Assembly: GCF_013744875.1 (NCBI RefSeq)
Contig: NZ_CP059399.1
Span: forward strand, 2,294,001 to 2,358,000
DNA from: Nocardia huaxiensis
Lineage (GTDB): Bacteria > Actinomycetota > Actinomycetes > Mycobacteriales > Mycobacteriaceae
Direction: 5' to 3'
DNA: 64,000 bases
The notes beneath the pieces were generated by a model. The model worked only from the letters and a program-made list of their open reading frames with translations, made no database searches and was not told the origin of the DNA. The position numbers and the translations under genes were made by a program. Below, piece by piece: positions 54,358 to 62,705 of the stretch (positions are counted from its first letter, which is position 1; each line of letters opens with the position of its first letter).

Positions 54358-54409
54358 AGTACTTGACGGTACTAAGTCCGTCGCCCTACATTAAGTACTG
54401 AACCGTACT
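54358..54409. promoter_or_regulatory. Two TetR operators AGTAC-N6-GTACT
   Basis: AGTACTTGACGGTACT (54358-54373) and AGTACTGAACCGTACT (54394-54409) share perfect 5-bp arms and six-base centres, 36 bp apart centre to centre. They lie between the divergent TetR gene and the membrane protein gene; the second ends 13 bp before the latter's start and overlaps its leader. Confidence 0.8.
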
Positions 54410-54422
54410 GAAGGAGCTGGCC

Positions 54423-54803
54423 ATGGTTATTGCAGGTGTTGTCGTTGCGGCGGTCGTCTCGTTCGTCATCAGCGCGGCGCTGTATGCGACGCCTCGGGTC
54501 GCTGCGCTGGTGTCGCGGACGAGCACTCCGCGTCCCGGGATCGGGGTGCCGGTGCAGATGCTGTTCGTGATTCTGCGTGGTCTGCTCGCGGCGGCGGTGC
54601 TCGCGGCACTACTCGTCGCCGGTGACCGGCACGGAGTCGGTGCCGGGGCGGCGCTGGGCGCGATCGTGGCGATACTTCCGGTGACCATCCTCGCCGGGGC
54701 CGTTGTTCACGAAAACGTGCCGATCCCAACCGCTTTGGTGCACATGACCGACTGGGTCCTCAAGCTGGTCGTCAGCGGCATCGTGCTCGGGCTGTTCATC
54801 TGA
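54423..54803 (+). CDS. Small four-helix membrane protein (DUF1761-like)
   Basis: A 126-residue protein that is almost all hydrophobic: helices at about 3-25 (with ALYATP), 42-64, 72-92 and 103-124. The order helix, short polar loop, then helix with HGVGAG and a terminal VHMTDWVLKLVVSG resembles DUF1761 or related small integral proteins. Function unknown. AAGGAGCTGGCC gives a strong ribosome binding site. It is divergent from and probably repressed by the TetR gene at 53711, in the style of a drug- or solvent-responsive pair. Confidence 0.7.
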   Translation: MVIAGVVVAAVVSFVISAALYATPRVAALVSRTSTPRPGIGVPVQMLFVILRGLLAAAVLAALLVAGDRHGVGAGAALGAIVAILPVTILAGAVVHENVPIPTALVHMTDWVLKLVVSGIVLGLFI

Positions 54804-54827
54804 TCCTGACCCGCCGCTGCCCTTCGC

Positions 54828-55208
54828 TCAGCGTGGGTGCGCGCCGTTACGGTGTTGGCGCACTGCGACCAACCAGTCGTAGGGGGCGATGACGGCGTCG
54901 AATTCGGCCGGGGAATCGGCTCTGAACAATGATCCGTAGCGCTTGCGGATGAGGGTGTGCCGGCCGGAGATGTGGGCGGCGGTGCGGACCGCGCTCAGGC
55001 TGCTGCGGGCATCCGATGCTGCTATGAGGCGCTGATTCGCCACGGGGACAGGGATTTTCGCGCAGCCGCGCAGCCAGCTGGCCTGCGAAACCAGTACGGC
55101 TTCGGGGCGGCCGCGCCGGAGAATGACATACGCCTCGCCGCCCGTGCAGGCGTCGGCCAGGACCGTGCGCCAGGACATCCGCAGCGCGCGCGAGTCGATA
55201 CTTCTCAT
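54828..55208 (-). CDS. Phd/YefM-antitoxin-like protein with extra C-terminal domain
   Basis: A 126-residue protein. Residues 1-48 follow the Phd/YefM pattern: a helix SRALRMSWRTVLADACTGG, then EAYVILRRGRPEAVLVSQ and ASWLRGC. The remaining 75 residues (RHTLIRKRYGSLFRADSPAE, then VIAPYDWLVAVRQ) are not a toxin I can name. A TTG at 55262 would extend it by 18 residues. No toxin gene is adjacent on either side, so it is an orphan or a fusion. It is convergent with the small membrane protein gene, with a 24-bp gap. Confidence 0.6.
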   Translation of the reverse strand: MRSIDSRALRMSWRTVLADACTGGEAYVILRRGRPEAVLVSQASWLRGCAKIPVPVANQRLIAASDARSSLSAVRTAAHISGRHTLIRKRYGSLFRADSPAEFDAVIAPYDWLVAVRQHRNGAHPR

Positions 55209-55475
55209 GCTGTCGTCGGACCGCTCCCACCGCGGCGACGGGACGGGCTCGATGGAGTCCAATCCTCTTCTCCTTCACAGCCTTTGGCGAGTCGTCGAGG
55301 TAATCGGATGCACCATATTTCCCGCGCTGGTCCGGTGACCAGGATTCGGTCCAGTTCTTGTTCCGCGGCACAAGCAGCGCCCCCGCCCGCCCCGCTACCT
55401 TTGCGCCCGGTCACAAGCCGCGACAGGAGAAAGTTTCGGACCCCTACCCGATCCGACGCTGCGAATCGATACAGC

Positions 55476-55907
55476 TCAGGGGATGTCGAGGGCGGTGCCG
55501 TAGAGGCGGGTGACTCGCAGGGTGATGATCACTCGGTTTTCACGGGCTTGCTGCGCGAGGTGGGTTTCAGGGTCGGCGGGGTGACCGGCGAAGGCGAGTA
55601 GCTCTCGGGGGCTTGCCGACACCTCGGCTTCGCCTTCGGCGACGGCGAAGGACCAGACATTGGGGCCGGGGATGTGGAGGGCCACGTGAGGGTTGTTGCG
55701 GATGTGTTTGGCCTTGAGCCGGTCGGCCGTGGTGGAGATGCGGATGGTGCGGTCGGTGGGGGTCCAGCGGTAGAGGACGTTGGAGAGGGCGGGGTGGCCG
55801 GATCGTTTCACCGTTGCCAGGACGCCGAATTGGTTCGCTTCGAGGAGATCGAGCAGTTCGGGTTCGGTCAGGGTTCGGGGGGCGGGGCCGGAATTGTTGT
55901 CGCTCAT
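55476..55907 (-). CDS. PPOX-class F420-dependent enzyme-like protein
   Basis: A 143-residue split-barrel protein. Marks: LEANQFGVLATVKRSGHPAL, then SNVLYRWTPTDRTIRISTTA, RLKAKHIRNNPHVALHI and the WSFAVAEGEAEVS strand, the pattern of TIGR03618-type F420-binding enzymes of actinobacteria. The reaction is not known; relatives reduce biliverdin or quinones. AGGAGTGAATCCCC precedes the ATG. The SGNH hydrolase gene ends 30 bp upstream on the same strand. Confidence 0.88.
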   Translation of the reverse strand: MSDNNSGPAPRTLTEPELLDLLEANQFGVLATVKRSGHPALSNVLYRWTPTDRTIRISTTADRLKAKHIRNNPHVALHIPGPNVWSFAVAEGEAEVSASPRELLAFAGHPADPETHLAQQARENRVIITLRVTRLYGTALDIP

Positions 55908-55937
55908 GGGGATTCACTCCTGGGTGGGGAAGGTGGG

Positions 55938-57185
55938 TTAGAGTCCGCTGCGGGTGACAGCCGCGGCCATGGCGCGGTAGCCGGAGTCGTTGGGGTGCAG
56001 GTGATCTCCGCTGTCGAAGGTGGGGTTCAGGGCAGTGCGGTCGGTGGGCGAGGCGAGGGCGGTGTCGAGGTCGACTACCGCGTCGTACTCGCCGCTGGTG
56101 CGGATCCAGGTATTGACCTCGTGGCGGATGCGCTCCTTGTCGGGAGTGAAGTAGGGCGAGCCGGCGAAGGGGAGGATGGTCGCGCCGATGATGCGGATTC
56201 CGGCGGTGCGGGCCTGGCGGATGAGGTCGCGGTGGCTGTCGATGAGGTGTTCGGCCGTGATTGCGGGCGAGTGCCGTCCGTCCGGGTCGGGGCCACCGCT
56301 GAGGCCGATGTCGTTGATGCCCTCCAGGACGATGACCGTGCTGATTCCCGGCTGCTGGAGGACATCGCGACGGAATCGGGACAGTGCGCTGTCGCCGAGC
56401 AGCGCTGAATCCACGGTCACGCGATTTCCGCTGATGCCTGCGTTGAGGACGGGGCGGGAGCGCCCGGCGGCGGTGAGTTGCTGGGCGAGTTCATCGGGGT
56501 AGCGGCGGTTGGCGTCGGTGGTGGAGAGGTAGCCGTCGGTGATGGAATCGCCGAACGCCACGGTGACGTCGGGCCGGGGCGCTGATCGGAGGACGTCCAC
56601 GCCGGCCAGGTAGTACCAGGAGCGGGAGGTTTCGATGAAGGGGGTGGCGGTGGCGTCGGCCGCGTGGTTGCCTGCGGCTCGGTAGGTGGTGGCCGCGGCT
56701 TGGGCGTGGTGGGTGGCCGGGCCGGTCGGGCGGGCGAAGTACATGGTGACGGTCAGTGACTCCCCGGGAGATACCGCCAATGGCACCGGGTCGGTGGACA
56801 ATTCGGTGCCGGGGGCGATCTCGAATGCGGAGGCCAGGCCAACTGTCAACGGGCGCAGCGATTCCGGTGCCACCGCCGCGCCGCCGGTACTGCGGGCCAC
56901 GGTCGCGTGGCTCAGGGCGAGCGGCTCGCGGCCGTAGAGGTTGGACAGTCTGATGCGGAGGGCGGGCCCGCCCGCGCTCACCCGAATGGTTTGCCGCACA
57001 GTCTGATCGGCGAAGCCCTGGGCGGACCAGTTGCCGTGCATACCGGTGTCCGGGCGCTGCTGTGCGGTGGCCCACACGGCGGACCAGTCGAGGACCGGTG
57101 CGGTGAGGGCTGTTCCGGCGGGGACCAGCAGCATGGTGATCAGGGCGGCGATCACCATGCCGAGCCGGGTGAGGCGCTGTGTCAC
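55938..57185 (-). CDS. Secreted SGNH/GDSL hydrolase
   Basis: A 415-residue exported esterase-type enzyme. A signal peptide (about 1-28, AALITMLLVPAGTALTAP) is followed by a beta-rich N-terminal domain (to about 190) and the SGNH core: FGDSITDG (nucleophile Ser), NAGISGN (Gly block), LEGINDIG (Asn), and DHLHPNDSGY with catalytic Asp and His near the C-terminus. Acts outside the cell on ester-linked substrates, perhaps lipids or glycans. The GTG start lies inside the stop of the upstream gene, so the two are coupled. Confidence 0.9.
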   Translation of the reverse strand: MTQRLTRLGMVIAALITMLLVPAGTALTAPVLDWSAVWATAQQRPDTGMHGNWSAQGFADQTVRQTIRVSAGGPALRIRLSNLYGREPLALSHATVARSTGGAAVAPESLRPLTVGLASAFEIAPGTELSTDPVPLAVSPGESLTVTMYFARPTGPATHHAQAAATTYRAAGNHAADATATPFIETSRSWYYLAGVDVLRSAPRPDVTVAFGDSITDGYLSTTDANRRYPDELAQQLTAAGRSRPVLNAGISGNRVTVDSALLGDSALSRFRRDVLQQPGISTVIVLEGINDIGLSGGPDPDGRHSPAITAEHLIDSHRDLIRQARTAGIRIIGATILPFAGSPYFTPDKERIRHEVNTWIRTSGEYDAVVDLDTALASPTDRTALNPTFDSGDHLHPNDSGYRAMAAAVTRSGL

Positions 57186-58189
57186 CGCACTTCTCCGAGC
57201 GTCCAGGTGATGCCGAATTCGCCGAGAGCATCGAGGAATTCGACAGGATCGAACAGTTCGGCGGGGGACTGGGCGCCGGGTTTGCCCGCACCGGCGGCGA
57301 TTCGCACCGCCGTCTCGACGGCCAGTTGGGCGCTGTTGCGGTAGGCGTCGGGGCCGCTGCCGATGCCGCGCAGATGGCGGCCGTCGCGGTAGATGTCCGT
57401 GACCATCGAGTAGGCGGCGGGTGCGCCGGGCGTCTCCGGGGCATTGGCCAGATCCGACTCGGTCACCGTGCCGACGATCTCGAAGATCGACTTCGCCAGC
57501 ACGCCCTCGATCGACGCGGCCGTGGTGTGGCGCGGGATCGTCACCACGGAGGGCTGCGGAAACTTCATGACCGCAATGGGTTCCGGCGCCGCTGGCGGCA
57601 GGAAGGTGTCGCGCTGCGGCTGCGGTCCGGTGCGGAATTCGCCGTCGATCCAGGACAGTCCGCCGCTGGTGAACACCTCGAGGTTCCGCAGCACCGTGCG
57701 CATGCTGCCCCGCGATCCTTCCCCGCCCGGAGCCGCGAGGTGGCTGAGCACGATCTCGTCCGCGCCGCCGAGTCGCGCCGCCCCGAGGTTCGCGAGCAGA
57801 TCCCCGAAGATCCCCGCCTCGGTGATGGCCGGAGCCAGCGTGACCCCGGCGTTCTCCGCGAGCGGACCGTACTCGTCGAAGATCTTCTTGACGAACAGCT
57901 GCTCGCCCGCCACATCCACGTAGTGCGCACCCGCCGCGATGGCCGCCCGCACCACACCTTCGCCGGTGCCGGTGAAGTCCGGCAGCGTGCTGATCACGAC
58001 ATCGATTCCGGTGAACGCCGCCACCAACGCCTCATGATCATCAGCGGCCGCAACCCGAACCTCGGCCTCGAATCCATTGAGCCGCTCGGCATTCCGCCCG
58101 ACCACGACCACATCGATCCCGCGTCCCCGCAGCTCGTCGACCGCGAACCGGCCGACGTGGCCACTGGCTCCATACACTGCGATCTTCAT
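57182..58189 (-). CDS. NAD(P)-binding saccharopine-dehydrogenase-like oxidoreductase
   Basis: A 335-residue protein with a Rossmann start MKIAVYGASGHVGRFAVDEL (glycine loop GASGHVG), a VVVVGRN strand-turn for NADP, DVVISTLPDF, then AHYVDVAGEQLFVKKI and PAITEAGIFGDL. This layout is the saccharopine-dehydrogenase N-terminal family, often enoyl-reductase-like. Substrate unknown. AAGGAGAACGAC precedes the ATG at 58189; a longer start at 58225 is less likely. It is coupled to the SGNH gene downstream. Confidence 0.85.
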   Translation of the reverse strand: MKIAVYGASGHVGRFAVDELRGRGIDVVVVGRNAERLNGFEAEVRVAAADDHEALVAAFTGIDVVISTLPDFTGTGEGVVRAAIAAGAHYVDVAGEQLFVKKIFDEYGPLAENAGVTLAPAITEAGIFGDLLANLGAARLGGADEIVLSHLAAPGGEGSRGSMRTVLRNLEVFTSGGLSWIDGEFRTGPQPQRDTFLPPAAPEPIAVMKFPQPSVVTIPRHTTAASIEGVLAKSIFEIVGTVTESDLANAPETPGAPAAYSMVTDIYRDGRHLRGIGSGPDAYRNSAQLAVETAVRIAAGAGKPGAQSPAELFDPVEFLDALGEFGITWTLGEVR

Positions 58190-58316
58190 GTCGTTCTCCT
58201 TGCTCGTTCTTGGTGATGTACTCACCGTAAGAGCCAGGGGAGAGACGTGAAATCATCAATGATCTCTGCCGGATGTCCAATCGTCTCTGCTCCGGTCCAT
58301 ATCGGAGAAACCCCGG

Positions 58317-59195
58317 TTAGAGGGTGATGTGCAGAAGGTGGCCGTAGCCGGTGGAGGCGTACAGGCTGCCGTCCGGAGCCAGTCGTGGGCTGGTGACATT
58401 GGGGCCGCTGAACAGCGTTGTCACCGTGCCGGTTTCGGGGTCGACGCGCAGGAGCTCGCCCATCAGCGGGGAAGTGGTGGACGCGACGTAGATGGTGCCG
58501 TCGGGGGCGACGGTGAGGTCGTCGAGCAGTCTGGGCAAGGGCTTGGTCTCGAGGCGTGCGACGACTTCGCGGACGTGGGGGCGGTCGCGCCGGATGCGGT
58601 AGATCGGGGAGCTCATGTCCAGGGTGACGGTGAGGTAGAGCCAATCACCCACTGCCGTAATGCCATTGGGGCTGAACAGGTCCGCGACCGCGGCTATCCA
58701 CTGCTCGTCGCGGCTGCCGTCGGGGCGGATCTTGACGATGCCGACCCCGAATGCGTCGGTGGCGTACAGGTTTCCGTCGTTGTCGGCGGTCAGGCCGTTG
58801 GCGCCCCAGGTGGCGTCCGCGACGAACTGGGGAACCGGCTGCTCGGAGTGCGGGTCGAAACGGAACACGTGGCCGAGGGAGGCAGGTCCGGACGGCGCCC
58901 AGGCCGCATTGACGTACATCGACCCATCCTGGCCTCGGATGAGGCCGGCCGGAGCCGCGATCGAGAAGCCGCCGGTGATGCGGCCGCTCGCGTCGTAGCG
59001 GACGACGCGCTGTTCGCCGGTCTTGCTGACCCACAGCGCGCCCGAATCGTCGAAGGCCAGATTCTCCGACCAGCTCAGGACGGGAATCTGGGCGGGTACG
59101 AATACCGATACCGTGGGTTCTGCCGTGGCCGGTGCTGTGGCCGACACCATCGCCGCAATCGTGATGGTCATGAATCCCGCACGAGCACAATGCAT
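58317..59195 (-). CDS. Secreted SMP-30/NHL-type beta-propeller protein
   Basis: A 292-residue exported protein. A signal peptide (about 1-26, ending ATAPATAEP) is followed by a six-bladed propeller: repeats such as NLAFDDSGALWVSKTGEQRV, GLIRGQDGSMYVNAAW, GLTADNDGNLYATDAFGVGI and DLTVAPDGTIYVASTTSPLM. The family includes gluconolactonases and strictosidine-synthase-like enzymes, but the acid residues of SMP-30 metal sites are not clear enough to name an activity. A start at residue 9 (MTITIAAM) is also possible. Confidence 0.8.
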   Translation of the reverse strand: MHCARAGFMTITIAAMVSATAPATAEPTVSVFVPAQIPVLSWSENLAFDDSGALWVSKTGEQRVVRYDASGRITGGFSIAAPAGLIRGQDGSMYVNAAWAPSGPASLGHVFRFDPHSEQPVPQFVADATWGANGLTADNDGNLYATDAFGVGIVKIRPDGSRDEQWIAAVADLFSPNGITAVGDWLYLTVTLDMSSPIYRIRRDRPHVREVVARLETKPLPRLLDDLTVAPDGTIYVASTTSPLMGELLRVDPETGTVTTLFSGPNVTSPRLAPDGSLYASTGYGHLLHITL

Positions 59196-59227
59196 TCCGC
59201 CACCCCGGATCGGCCGATCGATAGCTC

Positions 59228-59563
59228 CTATTCTGCGGACCGGTGCTCGGCGGAACCCGCCTGCTCATTGATCGGGCTCGCCGATCCCGAGCGCTCGCCG
59301 GGGTTGCGCAGCAGGCGTGTGACCGCGTAGGCCATGGCGCGGTAGGCGAGAACGGCCGGCACGACGACCAGCAGCAGGATGCGGAGGCCGACGGTCGCGG
59401 CGGCCACGGCGAGGTAGGGGAGGCCGAGACCGTCCGGTGAACCGTAGCCGTGCCGCTCCGACAGTTCGGCCAGGATCTGGTGGAGGGCGAGGTAGGTGAG
59501 CAGGATCGTGGTGAGGATCAGTGGTGTGCGGATTCGTCGCCAGGTGGTTCGCGTGAGTTTCAT
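59228..59563 (-). CDS. Small membrane protein coupled to a larger membrane-anchored protein
   Basis: A 111-residue protein with two membrane helices (about 13-32, ILTTILLTYLALHQIL, and about 48-78, LAVAAATVGLRILLLVVVPAVLAY) and a polar C-terminal tail. No family recognised. The ATG overlaps the stop of the upstream gene (ATGA). This tight link, and both being membrane proteins, suggest a complex (inference). Confidence 0.7.
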   Translation of the reverse strand: MKLTRTTWRRIRTPLILTTILLTYLALHQILAELSERHGYGSPDGLGLPYLAVAAATVGLRILLLVVVPAVLAYRAMAYAVTRLLRNPGERSGSASPINEQAGSAEHRSAE

Positions 59564-60741
59564 TGCGCCAGTTCCGGTCCGGAGGTGAGGATGGCCAGGA
59601 GCAGGGCGTTGCCGATGACGCCGCCGGTGGCGAAGCGGTGGCGGGAGTCGCGCTGCAGGGACAGTCCGAAGAGGTCTGTGGTGCGGTAGAGGCGGGTGAA
59701 GGTGTCCTGGTGGCCGAAGGCTCGGGCGGGGGCCAGGGCGAAGGCGGTGGCGGACATGGAGATTCCTAGGATCAGCGGGCCGCTGTCCATGTCTCCGGGG
59801 CCGGTGTGGCCATCGGGATACTCGTGGATGGCGCTGAAGCCCAGGATGTTTCGTTCCTCGCGGAACAGTGCGGTGGCCAGTTCCGCGGCGAGGGAGCGGT
59901 CGGCGAAGCCCGCGAAGTAGGCCCCCAATGCGGTGCCCGAGGCTCGGGGTGCGTCGTGTGATTTTCCGTCGGTGCCCATGCGCTGCAACACGAGTCCGGT
60001 CGCCCGGTCGATCTGGACCTCGCGGACCTGCTTCGCCCAGTGGGTGAGGACAGGGGAGTGGTCGGTGCCGGTCGCCCGGCCGTGCACCGCGATGGCGGCG
60101 GCCACGGCTGCCACATCGGTGGGGTAGGCCTCGCCGGGGAAGGTGTCGAGCAGGGCGGTGGGGGAGGCGAGCAGCCGCCGTTCGAAGGCGGTGATCATGG
60201 CGTCGTGCTGTGCCGACAGGTCGGCGGGGAATGCCGGGTCGATCAGGCGGGCCATGCCGAGGGCGAGGGCGGGATACGACAGATAGGCGTGGCCGTTCGC
60301 GCTGTCCAGGTCGGTCAGGCCGTCCCGGCCGTGCCAGGCGGCGGTGAATTCGGTGCGCATTTCGGGCAGCAGGCTCTTGGCTGCCGCGCGGGTTGCGATG
60401 GGGGCGTAGCGGTCTCGCCAGCCGGGGTGGTCGAGGCAGATCTGGGCCAGGCCGAGGGCGGTCATCTGATGGGCGAGCAGGCCCCACATTTCGGTGAGGC
60501 CGGCATCCGAGCCGGTGGCGCGGCGTCGATCGTCCTCGGATTCGAAGGTGACCAGTTCTTCGACGAGGCCGCGGACCAGTGTGGGATCGCCGCGATACCA
60601 GTTGTCGGCGTCGCGGGCGCACCACCATCTGGGTAGCACGGCGATGACCGACAGGGCCACGATGAGGCCGAACGCAATCGCAAGCGGCCGGCGAAATCTG
60701 CGCAACCGGTGTATCGGACCGGTCGTTCTCCCACTCCCCAT
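59560..60741 (-). CDS. Membrane-anchored, helical-toroid-like hypothetical protein
   Basis: A 393-residue protein with a basic start, one membrane helix (about 20-38, LAIAFGLIVALSVIAVLP) and a large outer part. The body has repeating helical pairs: WGLLAHQMTALGLAQICLDH, then GHAYLSYPALALGMARLIDP, VAAVAAAIAVHGRATG and SGTALGAYFAGFADRSLAAELA, with YPDGHTGPGDMDSGPLILG late. This is like an alpha/alpha toroid of glycosidase or linalool-dehydratase type, but the catalytic residues cannot be fixed. The ATG at 60741 is chosen. Coupled to the small membrane gene. Confidence 0.65.
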   Translation of the reverse strand: MGSGRTTGPIHRLRRFRRPLAIAFGLIVALSVIAVLPRWWCARDADNWYRGDPTLVRGLVEELVTFESEDDRRRATGSDAGLTEMWGLLAHQMTALGLAQICLDHPGWRDRYAPIATRAAAKSLLPEMRTEFTAAWHGRDGLTDLDSANGHAYLSYPALALGMARLIDPAFPADLSAQHDAMITAFERRLLASPTALLDTFPGEAYPTDVAAVAAAIAVHGRATGTDHSPVLTHWAKQVREVQIDRATGLVLQRMGTDGKSHDAPRASGTALGAYFAGFADRSLAAELATALFREERNILGFSAIHEYPDGHTGPGDMDSGPLILGISMSATAFALAPARAFGHQDTFTRLYRTTDLFGLSLQRDSRHRFATGGVIGNALLLAILTSGPELAQ

Positions 60742-60847
60742 GCTCCGAACGTACCTGTCGGCGCGCTGCCCGGCCGTGAGCTGGATCGTCGCTACGATCG
60801 GGCTGCTTACCTTTGTTAACGAGAGTTCGGATGAGGGGAGTACGACG

Positions 60848-61372
60848 ATGAAGCGCATGGTTTTCGGAACGGTTGCCGCGCTGTTCTTCGGCGCGGGCGT
60901 GGCGGTCGCGGGACCGGCCACGGCGGACGGGGGCGACCCCTGTCAGCTCGGATGGTCGAATGTCGGGCCGCGGACGTGCGCCAAGACCGACTTCAATATG
61001 ACCCCGGTATTCACCGTCGGCTACGGGACCTGCGCCGGAATGCTGAACACGGGTGGCACCGCCTTCGACGGCCCGCTGTACGAATACTCCGAGGCCCCCG
61101 GCGCCGTGCATTCGATCGTATTGCGCATCACCCCAGGCTTTTCGCCGGTGGGTGAGTGGGGCCCGCAGCTGCTGGCCTGCGACATCACCGCGATCGTCGA
61201 TTGGCGCAATCTCGATACCGGGCAGGCGGGCAGCGTGAGCCGATTCATTCCGGCCTGGCAGCGCCTGTCCCCGGCGATCGTGCTGGCGGAGACCGGTGCC
61301 GGGCGCGTTCAGCTCACCGTGCGCACGGACCGCCCGAACATCCCGGCCACGACCGAAATCGTGGTGCCGTAA
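60848..61372 (+). CDS. Secreted hypothetical protein
   Basis: A 174-residue exported protein. The signal peptide (MKRMVFGTVAALFFGAGVAV, cleavage near AGPATADG) leads to a mature part of about 147 residues that is beta-rich, with four Cys (DPCQLGW, RTCAKTD, GTCAGML, LLACDIT) able to form two disulfides. No known domain recognised. GAGTTCGGATGAGGGGAG is upstream of the ATG. It is divergent from the helical-toroid gene with a 106-bp gap holding likely promoters. Confidence 0.72.
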   Translation: MKRMVFGTVAALFFGAGVAVAGPATADGGDPCQLGWSNVGPRTCAKTDFNMTPVFTVGYGTCAGMLNTGGTAFDGPLYEYSEAPGAVHSIVLRITPGFSPVGEWGPQLLACDITAIVDWRNLDTGQAGSVSRFIPAWQRLSPAIVLAETGAGRVQLTVRTDRPNIPATTEIVVP

Positions 61373-61395
61373 ACGGATTCCGGTGCCGCCCGCTG

Positions 61396-62172
61396 TCAGG
61401 CCCGCAGGTTTTCGAGATAGCGGGCGGTTTCCGGATCGGCCGGGAAGTACGCCTCGACGGCGATTTCGGTAAGGGTGATATCGAACGCGGTGCCGAAGAC
61501 CGTGAGCGTGCTGAACAGGCGTAAGTCCCTGTCGCCGTGGCGCAGTGCGATCGGCATGGTGATCTCGTCGGGGGTGTGCGCGACCGTGACCGGTGGACCG
61601 TATGCCAGCAGTTCCTCGTACAGGGCGGCGAGCTCCGGGTCCGCGGTGGCGCGGACCTGCCGCGCCAGGCGTGGCAGCAGGACGGCGCGAACCTGGCCGA
61701 GATTGTGCAATCGGGAGGCGAAACCCTTGGGGTGCAGGGCCAGCCGCATCATATTGAGCGGTGCGGTGAGCAGACCGGGATCTGCCTCGTCGAAGAAGAT
61801 CCGCACAGTGTCGTTGGCCTGCACCAGATTCCACCGCGGATCCACGGCGAGGGCGGGGTAGGGCTCGTGCAGGTGCAGCAGGCGCTGCACGGCCTGCCGG
61901 GCGTGCGTAAGCTCGGGGTCGTTCCAGGGGCGGCGCTGGTATCGCGGGGCGTGACCGGCGGCCATGAGCAGTCGATTACGTTCGCGCAGTGGAATATTCA
62001 GATGCTCGGCCAGGTGCAGGACCATATCGGGGCTGGGAATGGTGCGGCCGGTTTCGACGAAACTGATGTGGCGGGCGGAGACGTCTGCCTGGAGCGCCAG
62101 GTCGAGCTGGCTGAGCCGGTTCCGGCGTCGCCACTCGCGAAGCTGCTCGCCGATCGGCCGATCACTGTCCAT
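61396..62172 (-). CDS. XRE-family regulator with MmyB-like ligand domain
   Basis: A 258-residue regulator. The N-terminal helix-turn-helix (about 8-65) reads LREWRRRNRLSQLDLALQAD, then SARHISFVETGRTIPSPDMV. The C-terminal domain (about 90-255) is MmyB-like: PALAVDPRWNLVQANDTVRIFF, then LNMMRLALHPKG and a late STLTVFGTAFDITLTEIAVE, thought to bind a fatty-acid-like ligand. These regulators often control the divergent gene, here the NTF2-like protein at 62261. No clear operator was found in the 88-bp gap. Confidence 0.9.
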   Translation of the reverse strand: MDSDRPIGEQLREWRRRNRLSQLDLALQADVSARHISFVETGRTIPSPDMVLHLAEHLNIPLRERNRLLMAAGHAPRYQRRPWNDPELTHARQAVQRLLHLHEPYPALAVDPRWNLVQANDTVRIFFDEADPGLLTAPLNMMRLALHPKGFASRLHNLGQVRAVLLPRLARQVRATADPELAALYEELLAYGPPVTVAHTPDEITMPIALRHGDRDLRLFSTLTVFGTAFDITLTEIAVEAYFPADPETARYLENLRA

Positions 62173-62260
62173 GGGGCCAGTATCGGGACGGCGACCGAGT
62201 GCACGCCATTACCCGGCATGTAATCGACACCGGGGCAGGCGCTTCGCCAGGCTCGACGGC

Positions 62261-62641
62261 ATGACGGATACAGCTACAGCCGATCGCAACAAGGCTCTCG
62301 TCCAGCGTGGATTCGCGGAATTCGCGGCGGGCAATGTCGAGGTGCTCGAGGAGCTCCTGCATGACGATTTCCTCGAGCACAGTCCCGGAAATCCCTCCGG
62401 GAAAACCGCTTTCATCGAATACATCGCCAACGCGCCGGTCGCGTCGGCGCGGCTCGACCTGGCTCGCGTCATCGCCGACGAGGAATACGTGGTCGTGCAC
62501 TACCGCATGACACCCGCCGCCGAGCCCGTCGAATACGCGGTCGCCGACATCTGGCGGATCGCCGACGGCAAGATCGTCGAGCACTGGGATGTCGTGCAGC
62601 CGATGCCCGAGGCCGGGGAGATCCCGCACGGCATGCTGTGA
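62261..62641 (+). CDS. SnoaL-like NTF2-fold protein
   Basis: A 126-residue protein with the SnoaL pattern: FAEFAAGNVEVLEELLHDDF, EHSPGNPSGKTAFIEYIAN, then VVHYRMTP and ADIWRIADGKIVEHWDVVQP. It follows the XRE/MmyB-like regulator divergently, a pairing seen for short-chain dehydrogenase or SnoaL genes in actinobacteria. The substrate is unknown. The ATG is placed at 62261, directly after the Gly/Ser-poor leader. Confidence 0.87.
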   Translation: MTDTATADRNKALVQRGFAEFAAGNVEVLEELLHDDFLEHSPGNPSGKTAFIEYIANAPVASARLDLARVIADEEYVVVHYRMTPAAEPVEYAVADIWRIADGKIVEHWDVVQPMPEAGEIPHGML

Positions 62642-62705
62642 TCCGCCGGTCGGGCCCGATGGCATGCTGGAGGTTGCCGGGCGGGCACAGATCGGAGGAT
62701 GTCGC

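Noticed and set aside
59228..61834. An 868-codon minus-strand open frame
   Set aside because: Most of it is an Arg/Pro/His-rich shadow of the genes at 59560-60741 and 60848-61372. Only its last 111 codons form a credible gene.
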